The translations under genes and the position numbers were made by a program. The notes under the pieces were generated by a model. The model saw only the letters and a list, made by a program, of their open reading frames with translations, did no database searches and had not been told where the DNA came from. Of a stretch of DNA of 64,000 nt, positions 8,087-16,490 are shown piece after piece. Each line of letters begins with the position of its first letter. Within the stretch, counting starts at the first letter, position 1. This DNA is from Micromonospora pisi. Lineage in GTDB: Bacteria > Actinomycetota > Actinomycetes > Mycobacteriales > Micromonosporaceae. The stretch lies in the NCBI RefSeq assembly GCF_003633685.1, contig NZ_RBKT01000001.1, forward strand, positions 6,200,001-6,264,000, given 5' to 3'.

Positions 8087-8775
8087 TCGGTCACCCCCCG
8101 CTGTTGCAGCGCGGTCCGCAGGGCGCGTAGCGCGTAGTAGACCCGGGACTTGGCGGTGCCCAGGGGCAGCCCCAACTCCTCGGCGGCTTCCGGCACCGTA
8201 CGGCCCCGGAAATAGGTCGCGACCAGGATTTCCCGATGCGAGTCGCTCAGTGTGCGGAGTGCGTCGGTAACCGTCATCAGGCGAAGCACCCGTTCGGTTT
8301 CGTCAGCTTCGGAGAATGTTTCCAGATCACGGTCGTACGTTTCCGCTGGCCGGGCCTGACCGCTGCGATGTTCGTCGATGACGATTCGCCGGGCGACGGT
8401 TACCAACCAGGGCCGCAGGGACGTCTGTCCCTGGGCACCGAGCCGGTGCGCGTTGCGCCAGGCACGCAGCAGCGTCTCCTGTACGACGTCCTCGGCGCGT
8501 TGCCGGTCCCCGCCGGTGAGGCGGAGCACGAACATCAGCAAAGGGCCCGCATGCTGCTCGTACAGGAGCCGAACCAAATCGTCCGAACGGTTGGCCTCGG
8601 CTGATCCGGATTGGTGGCGGCCGGTAGCCGATCGTGGCGTCACGCGCCCATCATTGCCGGCCGCGTTTCGGACGTCGATACCGCCCCCGGCATCAATTTC
8701 TCTTCGCGGTCGGGGTACGCGCACCCAGTCCGCCCGGACCAGGTCGGCAGGCCGCTCTTCGGTCACCGTACGCAT
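8083..8775 (-). CDS. ECF-family RNA polymerase sigma factor (SigL/SigK-like)
   Basis: 230 residues, ATG start with a GGAGGGG site. The first 60 residues are a non-conserved Arg-rich extension. Region 2 (about 65-135) contains RAEDVVQETLLRAWRN, the core-binding and -10-reading helix. Region 4 (about 165-225) contains ILVATYFRGRTVPEAAEELGLPLGTAKSRVYYALRAL, the -35-reading HTH. No C-terminal sensory extension is present. Overlap with the anti-sigma gene makes this a standard ECF/anti-sigma switch. I could not identify its own promoter in the 140 bp upstream. Confidence 0.92.
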   Translation of the reverse strand: MRTVTEERPADLVRADWVRVPRPRREIDAGGGIDVRNAAGNDGRVTPRSATGRHQSGSAEANRSDDLVRLLYEQHAGPLLMFVLRLTGGDRQRAEDVVQETLLRAWRNAHRLGAQGQTSLRPWLVTVARRIVIDEHRSGQARPAETYDRDLETFSEADETERVLRLMTVTDALRTLSDSHREILVATYFRGRTVPEAAEELGLPLGTAKSRVYYALRALRTALQQRGVTE

Positions 8776-8915
8776 TCACCCCTCCGCTTCCCGTCATCAG
8801 CCACCGAGGGGTACGGATTCCGGCCGGCAACGGATCAAACGAATTCCCGCAGATCCCTTTCGAGCCGGATTCGGCTGCTCGGGACCCGGGTCAGGCGGAC
8901 CTCAGCTGGTACGGA

Positions 8916-9773
8916 TCACCCGGCGACGCCGAAGGTGCCGGCCGGGGGCGGGGCGGAGGCGGTCGCGGTCGCGTCCACCACCACCTTGGCCCCGCCGGCG
9001 AAGCGGTCGAGTTCGTCGTCGGCCAGGACCCGGCCCGGAAACCAGTCCCCGGCCGCGCGACGGGTCAGTTCGGCCACCGGCGGGGCGACCCGGCCCGCGA
9101 CCAGCACCAGGTTGCCGTACCGCCGGCCGCGCAGCACCGCCGCGTCGGCGACCAGGCAGGCCATCGGCAGCACCGAGCCGACGGTGGCGACCTGCGCCCG
9201 TACGTGCCGCAGCGGCGGCCCGTCGGCGATGTTGACCAGATAGGTGCCGGCCGGCCGGAGCACCCGGGCCACCGCACCGGCGAACTCCACCGAGGTCAGC
9301 CGGGCGGGGGTCCGGGCACCGGCGAAAACGTCCGCGATCACCAGGTCGTAGGAGTCGTCCGGGGAGGATTCCAGGGCCTGCCGGGCGTCCGCCACCCGTA
9401 CCTTCAGGCGGGCCTGCGGTGGCCAGGGCAGCTCCCGCCGGACCAGTTCGACCAGGGCGGCGTCGACCTCGACCACCCGCTGGGTGGAGCCGGGCCGGGT
9501 CTGGGCGACGTACCGGGGCAGGGTCAGCGCGCCGCCGCCGAGGTGCAGCACCCGCAGCGGCTGCCCGGCCGGGGCGATCAGGTCGATCGCGGCGGCCATC
9601 CGACGGATGTACTCGAACTCGAGATGGGTCGGGTCGTCCAGGTCGACGTGCGACTGCGGTGCGCCGTCCAGGTTGAGCGTGAACGCGCGCGGCCGGTCGG
9701 GATCGGGCACCAGTTCGGCGAGGCCGGTGTCGACCCGTACGCCAAGTCGATCCGGACCTCGTTTACGTGCCAT
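8916..9773 (-). CDS. Spermidine-synthase-like methyltransferase-fold protein
   Basis: 285 residues from the ATG at 9773; a GTG 15 nt upstream is possible. The SAM/dcSAM-binding fold shows VLHLGGGALTLPRYVA (motif I, near residue 80), VVEVDAALVEL (acidic loop), DARQAL, and YDLVIADVFAG (motif post-II). HVDLDDPTHLEFEYIRRM matches the N-terminal signature of the polyamine synthase family. Actinobacterial members often lack aminopropyl-transfer residues and have unknown substrates, so spermidine synthesis should not be assumed. It lies downstream of the HerA-NurA operon on the same strand. Confidence 0.8.
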   Translation of the reverse strand: MARKRGPDRLGVRVDTGLAELVPDPDRPRAFTLNLDGAPQSHVDLDDPTHLEFEYIRRMAAAIDLIAPAGQPLRVLHLGGGALTLPRYVAQTRPGSTQRVVEVDAALVELVRRELPWPPQARLKVRVADARQALESSPDDSYDLVIADVFAGARTPARLTSVEFAGAVARVLRPAGTYLVNIADGPPLRHVRAQVATVGSVLPMACLVADAAVLRGRRYGNLVLVAGRVAPPVAELTRRAAGDWFPGRVLADDELDRFAGGAKVVVDATATASAPPPAGTFGVAG

Positions 9774-9783
9774 ACCGCCCAGT

Positions 9784-9838
9784 ATCACCGGTCAGCCCGG
9801 CGCCGGGCCGCCGACCATGGTCAGGATCACCGGTCAGC
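9784..9838. repeat. 13-bp direct repeat flanking a 14-bp palindrome
   Basis: ATCACCGGTCAGC occurs at 9784-9796 and 9826-9838; the second copy overlaps the nurA stop. Between them GCCCGGCGCCGGGC (9795-9808) is a perfect palindrome that could form a hairpin just after nurA. Confidence 0.5.
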
Positions 9839-10808
9839 GGGACGCCCGTCCGGCGGCCACGGTCAGCGTCCGGTGCAGCAGCCGGGCGTCGCCGAGCAGC
9901 GCCCGTAGCCGCCGTTCCAGGCCGGCGATCGGGATCAGGTTCTGTGGTGCGCGCGGGTCCTTGTACGGCGACGAGGCGAACCGGGGCAGGGTCACCAGGG
10001 ACCGGTCGGCGAGACCGATCGCCTCCGACGGATCGAGTTCGGCGGAGCACTCGACCCGGACCACACCGGCCCACGGGGCGCCGGCGGTGCCCGGCAGTCG
10101 CAGGTACCAGGAGTAGCCGCCCCAGGCGGTGCCGAGCTTGAACACCGGTGACCGTTCGCCGGGCGCCAGCCCGGTCACCACGGCGGTGAGCCGGGCGTCG
10201 AGATACTGGCTGTGCTGGGTCTTGATGTAGCCGATCGCGCGCGGCAACTGGCGCCGGTTACGCAGCGGGCCGTCAACCACCAGCAGGTCGTCGTCGCTGC
10301 GGGCGGCGCCGGAAACCTCGACCTCCAGCGCGGTCAGCGGACCCTGTACGGCGGCCGGCAGCTTGCTCAGCTCACCGGTGCCGCCGACCCGGTGCAGGGA
10401 GTAGCGGACCTGCCCGGCGAGCACGTCCCCGGCCGACGGGCTGGCGGTGAAGAGCCCCCGGGCGACCCGGGCACCGGCCAGTTCGGCCGCCCCGCGTCGC
10501 AGGTCGCAGCGGACCACCCCGGCGGCGTACGAGGCGGCGATGCCGGGGTACGAGCCGCCGTCGTGCTCCCGGGTCCAGACGCTGGCGTCGATCCGGCGTA
10601 CCCCGTCGACGAGCAGCACCACGTCCGGTGGGCGCAGCCCGTCCGGCGCGGCGACCGCCCGCCACTGGTCGGCCGGCATCTCGACGCTCGGGTCGACCTG
10701 GGCGCTGCTCGGTGTCGCCGGCCCGCCGGCCGCCTCGAACGAGGCGCCGTACGAGGGGTCCCAGCCGTCGACGTAGAGCCGGGGACGGGGCGCGTCGGGG
10801 CCGGTCAT
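9834..10808 (-). CDS. nurA: NurA-type 5'-3' nuclease of the HerA-NurA pair
   Basis: 324 residues; the ATG overlaps the sbcC stop (ATGA). The NurA fold is supported by two separated acidic motifs: LLVDGVRRID (near residue 60) and LLVVDGPLRNR (near 175), the expected metal-binding aspartates. They are followed by AIGYIKTQHSQYL and a C-terminal PYKDPRAPQNLIPIAGLERRLRALLGD segment characteristic of the family. In archaea NurA dimers dock on HerA hexamers and act with Mre11-Rad50 in DNA end resection. All four partners are in this operon. The residues between the motifs diverge from archaeal sequences, so assignment rests on motif order plus context. Confidence 0.78.
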   Translation of the reverse strand: MTGPDAPRPRLYVDGWDPSYGASFEAAGGPATPSSAQVDPSVEMPADQWRAVAAPDGLRPPDVVLLVDGVRRIDASVWTREHDGGSYPGIAASYAAGVVRCDLRRGAAELAGARVARGLFTASPSAGDVLAGQVRYSLHRVGGTGELSKLPAAVQGPLTALEVEVSGAARSDDDLLVVDGPLRNRRQLPRAIGYIKTQHSQYLDARLTAVVTGLAPGERSPVFKLGTAWGGYSWYLRLPGTAGAPWAGVVRVECSAELDPSEAIGLADRSLVTLPRFASSPYKDPRAPQNLIPIAGLERRLRALLGDARLLHRTLTVAAGRASR

Positions 10809-13300
10809 CCGACCCGCTCCACCCTGGCCGTACGGGCGTCCTTGCGGATCTCGTACCGGACCGGCACCCGTTCCGCCAGGGCCGGTACGTGGGTCACCAC
10901 GCCGACCATCCTGTCCCCTCGGGCGGCGAGTGTCTCCAGGGTCGCCGCGACGGTGTCCAGTGTGGCCACGTCCAGGGTGCCGAAGCCCTCGTCGAGCAGG
11001 ATCGACTCCAGGCTGGCGGTGGTGGTGGAGAGGCCGGCGAGCTGCTCGGAGAGGGCGAGCGCCAGGGCCAGGGACGCCTGGAAGGTCTCCCCGCCGGAAA
11101 GCGTGCGTACGCCCCGGCGCAGCCCCGCGTCGTGCTGGTCGATGACGGAGAACTCGCCCTTGTCGTGGGTGAGTTCGTACTGCCCGCCGGTGAGTTCGCG
11201 CAGGATCCGGGAGGCCCCGTCGACCAGCAGGTCGAGCGCTTCGGCGAGGAGCCAGCGTTCGAAGTTGTTGGCCCGTAGGTGCCCGGCGAGGGACCGGGCG
11301 GTCCGGGCGGCGTTCTCGTGCTCGACCCGCTTCGCGGTGAGCTCCTCGGCCTGCTCGCGCCGCTCGGTGAGGCGCCGTACCTCCGCCTCGGCCGCCACCA
11401 CCGCGACCGCCGCGGCGGCGACCGGGTCGGGTTCGGATCCGCCCGCCCGGCCGGTGAAGCCGTTCACCCCGGCGTCGGCGAAGAGCGCGTTGATGCCGGC
11501 GGCGACGGTCTCGGTGGCGGCACGCGCCCCGGTGACCGAGGCTGCGGCGTCGACCCGGTCGGCCCGGCGTCGGTCCGTCTCCCGGGCGGACCACTCCCGC
11601 AGGGCGGCCCAGGCGGCGGAGAGGTCGTCCCGGTCGGCGGCGGGTGGGCCGAGGCGGGCGATCCGGTCGCGGGCGGTGTCGAAGTCCCGGCCGGCGAGCC
11701 GGACCCGTTCCTCGGCCGTCTCGACCGCCACGCGGGCCCGCCGGGACGCCTCCCGGGCGGTGCGCACCGCTGTGCCGGCCTGGTCGAGCTGCCCGCGCAA
11801 CCGGTCCAGGGCGGCGAGTTCGCGGCGCAGCGCGGTCGGGCCGGGCGAGTCCACGAGCCGGCCGTCGAGTTCGGCCAGGGCGGCGGCGAGCTGGTCGTGG
11901 CGGGCCCGCGCCCGGTCCAGGTCACGCTCCAGCGCGCGGGCAGCCCGGTCCCGTTCGGCGAGGAGTTTCGTGGCGGCGTCGGCGGCGGTCCGGGCGGCGT
12001 GCCCGGCGGCCTCGGCGGCGGTCACCGCCGAACCGGCCGGCACCGCCGGCACCACGTGCACCTCCTGCTCGCAGACCGGGCACGGGGCCCCGGCGGTGAG
12101 GTGACCTCGCAACGCGGCAGCCCGGTCGGCGGTCTGCGCCTCCTGGTACGCCCGGCGGGCCGCCTCCAACTCGGTGTCGGCCCGCGCGGCGGCGGCCCGT
12201 ACCTGGTCGAGTGCGGCCACCGCCCGGGCGTGCTCGGCCTCGGCGGTGGCCAGCCCGGCGCCGAGTGACTCCGCCTCGGCGGCAACCCGGTCCCGTTCGG
12301 TGTGTGCCTGGAGCAGCAGCCGCAGGGTGGTGGCGTCCCCGGCGGCGGCGAGCTCGCCACGTACCTTCTCCTCGGCCTCCTCGGCGAGGGTGACCGCCGA
12401 CGCGGTCTCGGCGGCGGCGGCGCGCGCGTCGGCCACCGCCCGGGTGACGGCGGCGACGTCGGCCGGCGGGTGGATCCGGTCGAGTTCGGCGAGTTCTTCG
12501 TCGAGGGCGGTGAGCCGCGCGGCTGCGGCGTCCGCCGCCGCGCGGGCCCGGTGCAGCTCGGGTACGGCGGCCCGGACGTCCGCGTCGAGCCGGCGCATCG
12601 CGTCGAGGTGTGCGGTGGCGGCGGCGAGGGTCTGCTCGTCGGCGTCGGTGAGCCCGTGCAGCACCTGGTCGACGGCGGCGAGTCGCGCCTCGGCCCCCAC
12701 CGCCCGTGCCGTCGCCGCCTGCTGAACCTTCTGGTAGACGCCGAGGCCGAGCAGGTTGACCAGGATCTCCTGCCGGGCGGCCGGTTTGGCGTGCAGGAAG
12801 TCGGCGAACTGCCCCTGCGGCAGCACCACGCAACTGGTGAACTGCTCGTACGGCAGGCCGACCGCGGTCAGCACCGCCGCCTCCATCTCGGCCGGGGTGC
12901 CGGCGATCACCTCGCCGAGATCCTCCGGGCTCATCCCGGTGTCGAGTTTGGTCACGTCGAAGCCGTCGGGCATCAGTTGCAGCCCGGCGTTGCCGGTCTT
13001 CACGTTGCCCCGGCTGTCCCGCCGGACCACCCGGGTCGCCACGTAGCGGGAGCCGGCGGAGTCGAAGACCAGCCGGACCCGGGCCTCGACGGCGGACGGG
13101 GCGAGCGCGTTGGCGATGCCCCGGGTGCCGCCCCAGCGGGGCACGGTGCCGTAGAGGACGAAGCAGATCGCGTCGAGCACGGTCGACTTGCCCGAACCGG
13201 TCGGTCCGACCAGGGCGAAGAAGTCGGCGTCGGTGAAGTCGATGGTGGTGGGTTCACGGAAGACGGTGAAACCCGCCAGGTCGAGCCGGAGCGGACGCAC
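10805..13300 (-). CDS. sbcC: Exonuclease SbcC (Rad50-like SMC ATPase)
   Basis: 831 residues, GTG start sharing one base with the sbcD stop and preceded by GGAGG. The N-terminal head has Walker A GPTGSGKST (near residue 34) and the Q-loop VLPQGQFADFLHA. Two long Ala/Arg/Glu-rich coiled coils flank the zinc hook APCPVCEQEVH (near residue 420). The C-terminal head has signature RTLSGGETFQASLALALA and Walker B SILLDEGFGTLD. It is shorter than E. coli SbcC, mainly in the coils. With SbcD it forms the MR complex that binds DNA ends and cuts hairpins or protein-blocked ends. Confidence 0.94.
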   Translation of the reverse strand: MRPLRLDLAGFTVFREPTTIDFTDADFFALVGPTGSGKSTVLDAICFVLYGTVPRWGGTRGIANALAPSAVEARVRLVFDSAGSRYVATRVVRRDSRGNVKTGNAGLQLMPDGFDVTKLDTGMSPEDLGEVIAGTPAEMEAAVLTAVGLPYEQFTSCVVLPQGQFADFLHAKPAARQEILVNLLGLGVYQKVQQAATARAVGAEARLAAVDQVLHGLTDADEQTLAAATAHLDAMRRLDADVRAAVPELHRARAAADAAAARLTALDEELAELDRIHPPADVAAVTRAVADARAAAAETASAVTLAEEAEEKVRGELAAAGDATTLRLLLQAHTERDRVAAEAESLGAGLATAEAEHARAVAALDQVRAAAARADTELEAARRAYQEAQTADRAAALRGHLTAGAPCPVCEQEVHVVPAVPAGSAVTAAEAAGHAARTAADAATKLLAERDRAARALERDLDRARARHDQLAAALAELDGRLVDSPGPTALRRELAALDRLRGQLDQAGTAVRTAREASRRARVAVETAEERVRLAGRDFDTARDRIARLGPPAADRDDLSAAWAALREWSARETDRRRADRVDAAASVTGARAATETVAAGINALFADAGVNGFTGRAGGSEPDPVAAAAVAVVAAEAEVRRLTERREQAEELTAKRVEHENAARTARSLAGHLRANNFERWLLAEALDLLVDGASRILRELTGGQYELTHDKGEFSVIDQHDAGLRRGVRTLSGGETFQASLALALALSEQLAGLSTTTASLESILLDEGFGTLDVATLDTVAATLETLAARGDRMVGVVTHVPALAERVPVRYEIRKDARTARVERVG

Positions 13301-14445
13301 TACCCGCCCACCTCCTCGTACAGCTCGTCGAACAGGTCGCGTACGTCGTCGGCTTCCGGTTCCCGGCTCTCCAGGTAGTCGCCGAAGAGCTCCCGCGGGG
13401 AGCGGCCGGCCCGGGGCGCCGCCCGGGTACGGGACGCGGCGGCGAGCAGCTCCGGGTCGACCCGTACCTCCAGGGCGCGGGGGAGCAGCGCCTGCACCTC
13501 CTCGCGCAGTCCGGCCCGGGGCGTCTCCCGTACGTACACCCGCAGCCAGCCCTCCGGTGGCGCCAGTTCGGCCAGCTCGGCCAGGGTGCCGCGGACGGTA
13601 CGCAGCGGAGCGGCGGCGGTGATCGGCACCTGACGTACCTTGGCTGCGGTGCTGGTGGTCACCTCGACGATGGTGACCGAGGGGTGGTTCTCCTCCTCGC
13701 CGAAGTCGATCGCCAGCGGGCTGCCGCTGTAGCGGATCGGCGCCGGGCCGGGCACCTGCTGGGACCGGTGCAGGTGGCCGAGGGCGACGTAGTGGGCGTT
13801 GGTCGGGAAGACCGTCGCGGGCACCGCGTAGCCGAGTACGGTCTGCGACTCCCGCTCGCCGCCGCCGGCCATCGCGCCGACCACGGTCAGGTGGGCGGTG
13901 ACCAGGTGCACCCGGTCCGGTTCGGTGAAGCTCTCGGTGAGCCGTCGGAACAGCCGTCCGATGTGGTCGGCGTAGGTCTGGTTCGCCTCGGCGGCGGTCA
14001 GCTCGTACATCTCGGTGGCGCGGACCGCGTACCGCTGGGAGAGGAACGGCAGCGCGACCAGCCGCCACCGTTCGCCACCGTCGGTCACCCCGTCGACCAG
14101 GTGCTCGTCCGGGGTGTCCCGGACACTGCCTCGCAGCGCCACCCCGGCCGCGTCGGCCCACGGCCGCAACGCGTCCAGTGCCGGGCCGTTGTCGTGGTTG
14201 CCGCCGACCGCGACGACCTGCGCCCCGGTGGCGCGCAGTGCGGTCAGCGCCCGGGTGACCAGCCGGGTCGCCTCCGGTGTGGGCGCGGCGGTGTCGTAGA
14301 GGTCACCGGCGACGATGACCAGGTCGGGGCGCTCGGCGCGGGCGACCTCGACCAGCTGGGCCAGTACGGCCACCTGCTCGGCGACCCGTGACTGTCCCTT
14401 GAGGACTTTGCCGATGTGCCAGTCGGAGGTGTGCAGGATCTTCAC
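13300..14445 (-). CDS. sbcD: Exonuclease subunit SbcD (Mre11-like)
   Basis: 381 residues, GTG start. The metallophosphoesterase motifs are all present and in order: TSDWHIGK (near residue 6), VAGDLYD (near 45), GGNHD (near 80), LVTAHL (near 185) and LGHLHRSQ (near 220). These bind the two manganese ions of the nuclease centre. A C-terminal capping and SbcC-binding region (about 255-381) ends in acidic repeats (ESREPEADDVRDLFDELYEE). It lies between herA (9-bp gap) and sbcC (1-bp overlap), so all are probably one transcript. Confidence 0.95.
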   Translation of the reverse strand: MKILHTSDWHIGKVLKGQSRVAEQVAVLAQLVEVARAERPDLVIVAGDLYDTAAPTPEATRLVTRALTALRATGAQVVAVGGNHDNGPALDALRPWADAAGVALRGSVRDTPDEHLVDGVTDGGERWRLVALPFLSQRYAVRATEMYELTAAEANQTYADHIGRLFRRLTESFTEPDRVHLVTAHLTVVGAMAGGGERESQTVLGYAVPATVFPTNAHYVALGHLHRSQQVPGPAPIRYSGSPLAIDFGEEENHPSVTIVEVTTSTAAKVRQVPITAAAPLRTVRGTLAELAELAPPEGWLRVYVRETPRAGLREEVQALLPRALEVRVDPELLAAASRTRAAPRAGRSPRELFGDYLESREPEADDVRDLFDELYEEVGG

Positions 14446-14455
14446 GGCGGGGTCC

Positions 14456-16225
14456 TCAGAACGGGATGTCGTCGTCGGTCAGCGCGCCGGCCCCGGAGCC
14501 GACCACCGCGAACGGGTCGGCCGCCTGGGTGATCGAGCGCAGCGTCTCCGACGGGGCCTGGCCGGCCTCGGAGACCCGGGTGGCCCAGGCGGGGAAGGGG
14601 AACTCCAGGCAGAGCGGGACCGGGATGTCCGGCTGGTTGACGAACATCGTGCCGGGTTTGGCGAGCAGGGCCCGCTGGCGTTGGGCCGGGGGGAGGAAGC
14701 CGTACTCGGGGCGGGACGCCTCGGCCGGGTCGAGCCGGCCGACCACCCGGATCGCCGAGTTGGTCACGATCCGTCGCTCGACCTCGCTGGCGGTCTGCTG
14801 GGCGCCGATCAGGATCACCCCGAGGGAACGACCGCGCTCGGCGATGTCGAGCAGCACCTCCTTGATCGGGGAGGAGCCCTCGCGCGGGGCGTACTTGTTG
14901 AGTTCGTCGAGGACGACGAAGAGCAGCGGCTTGGCGGTGCCGGTCTTCTCCTTGTTCTCGAACTCGGTCTTGAGCGTCACGCCGACCACGAAGCGCTGCG
15001 CCCGGTCCGGCAGGTTGTGCAGGTCGACCACGGTGACCTGGGCGCTCTCCGCCGTGTTGATCCGGTGCGGACGGCGGGTGGCCAGGTCGCCCCGGATCAG
15101 CCGGCCCAGGTCCTTCTTGCTGTTGATCAGTCGTCGGGCGAAGGCGTTCACCGTGCCGGTGTTGATCGCGCTGCCGGCCCAGGTGGAGCGGGTCTCCTCG
15201 TCGGTGAGCTGCTCGACGATGTGGTCGACCAGGTCGGGGTAGGAGTGCACCCGGACCCCGTCGATGCTCACCCCGCCGTCGGCCGGCTGGGCGTAGCGGT
15301 GCAGGTGCGCGGTGACCGAGTGGACCACCATCGTGTACTGCTGGCGTTCGTCGTCGGCGTCGGCGAAGACGTACGGCAGCAGCCGGTCGGCACAGAACTC
15401 GGTCAGCGTCCAGTAGAAGCTGTCCACCCCGGTCAACCGGCTGCTGACGTCCGGGGTGCCGGAGGCGTCCCCGGCCCTCGGCGGGGCGTAGACCCGTACG
15501 TCGGGGAAGGCGCCGGCGGTGAGCCCGAGTTTCGCGTACGCCGCAGTGGTGGCCGCGTCGAGCCGGGTGTTCGGATGGTCCAGGAAGAGCAGGTCCTCGC
15601 CCTTGACGTTGAAGATCAGCGCCTTCGCGTTGACCGCGTCGCCGCCGAGCACACCGGAGCGGAACACCGAGTAGAGCAGGAAGGTGGCGAAACTGGTCTT
15701 GGTCGCCACCCCGGAGATGCCGGAGATCGAGACGTGTGCGCCCCGGCTGCCGTCGAGGAAGTCGGCGTTGAGGAAGACCGGCACCCCGTCCCGGCCGGTC
15801 CCCATCGGCACCCGCCGCTCCATCCGGTCGAAGTGCAGCGCCGAGTCGCGTGCCTCGCCCTGTGCCCGGTGGACCAGCGCGCCCGGGGAGGGGGGCACGT
15901 AGAACTCCGGGTCGACCCGGGTGGTGGTGATCTCGGCCGCCTCCTGCACCTGGGCCGGCAGGGTGCCGTCGGCGATGGCGAAGACGTCGGAGTCGAACTG
16001 GGCGCCCTCGTGCCGGGCCCGGACCTGGGTGACCACCCCGGCGATCGTCACCGGTTCCCGGTCGGGCAGCTCACGACGGGTCACCACCACGTCGTCGAGT
16101 TGCAGGTAGCTGCCGGGGGCGACCGCGGTCCAGAACTGCAACGGGGTGGCGTCGGCGGTGCCGAGCACCCGGCCGACCTCCTCGCCCGGGTTGTCCGGTG
16201 TGCCGCTGGCCAGCGGGTCGCTCAT
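14456..16225 (-). CDS. herA: HerA-type hexameric DNA-translocating ATPase
   Basis: 589 residues from the ATG at 16225 with an AGGGGC site; an upstream extension of the frame lacks conserved content. An N-terminal beta-barrel HAS-like domain (about residues 15-110, GRVLGTADATPLQFW...YLQLDDVVVTRREL) is followed by the RecA-like core. The Walker A region is degenerate: ISGVATKTS (near 190) retains Lys-Thr but has Thr in place of the usual Gly before Lys. Walker B LLFVVLDELNKYAP (near 470) is intact. VILIGAQQTASEVERRIVTNSAIRVVGRLDPAEA is the HerA/FtsK-like sensor and arginine-finger region. It is expected to pump DNA into NurA. It is first gene of the herA-sbcD-sbcC-nurA unit. Confidence 0.85.
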   Translation of the reverse strand: MSDPLASGTPDNPGEEVGRVLGTADATPLQFWTAVAPGSYLQLDDVVVTRRELPDREPVTIAGVVTQVRARHEGAQFDSDVFAIADGTLPAQVQEAAEITTTRVDPEFYVPPSPGALVHRAQGEARDSALHFDRMERRVPMGTGRDGVPVFLNADFLDGSRGAHVSISGISGVATKTSFATFLLYSVFRSGVLGGDAVNAKALIFNVKGEDLLFLDHPNTRLDAATTAAYAKLGLTAGAFPDVRVYAPPRAGDASGTPDVSSRLTGVDSFYWTLTEFCADRLLPYVFADADDERQQYTMVVHSVTAHLHRYAQPADGGVSIDGVRVHSYPDLVDHIVEQLTDEETRSTWAGSAINTGTVNAFARRLINSKKDLGRLIRGDLATRRPHRINTAESAQVTVVDLHNLPDRAQRFVVGVTLKTEFENKEKTGTAKPLLFVVLDELNKYAPREGSSPIKEVLLDIAERGRSLGVILIGAQQTASEVERRIVTNSAIRVVGRLDPAEASRPEYGFLPPAQRQRALLAKPGTMFVNQPDIPVPLCLEFPFPAWATRVSEAGQAPSETLRSITQAADPFAVVGSGAGALTDDDIPF

Positions 16226-16382
16226 CGCCGGCCCCTGACCGGGTACGGCCGGCGGGCCAGCCCCTGCTGAGCGGGGAGGCCTACGCCGGCGATGATGATC
16301 GACTTTCGCGCGAGATACAACACGAGATGCATCCTGCCCCACCCGTACGACAGGGTGCCAAGTCGACGCGCCTGCCGGCGGG

Positions 16383-16398
16383 GCCGGCACGTGCCGGC
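16383..16398. promoter_or_regulatory. Perfect 16-bp palindrome upstream of the herA operon
   Basis: GCCGGCACGTGCCGGC is self-complementary without a loop, 158 bp before the herA start. It could be an operator or part of the preceding gene's terminator; no clear promoter can be assigned nearby. Confidence 0.4.
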
Positions 16399-16440
16399 GG
16401 TGGCGGGTGTCACCTCGCCGGTACGGCGAACCGCCGGGGT

Positions 16441-16476
16441 GCCGGGGTGTCGCGTCGCTCGTCGCGTCACCCCGGC
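16441..16476 (-). terminator. Terminator hairpin after the CBM2 esterase gene
   Basis: GCCGGGGTG (16441-16449) pairs with CACCCCGGC (16468-16476), then after a T/T mismatch CGCG pairs with CGCG around an 8-nt loop. It begins 15 nt past the esterase stop. Confidence 0.6.
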
Positions 16477-16490
16477 CGGGAGCCGGACGG

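Noticed and set aside
9784-9838. Attachment-site-like direct repeat
   Set aside because: The copies are only 42 bp apart and flank a palindrome, with no integrase gene; more likely local duplication around a hairpin.
10212-12104. Long + strand frames opposite nurA and sbcC
   Set aside because: The Arg/Ser/Ala-rich translations have no domains, and both sbcC heads and its zinc hook are intact on the other strand.
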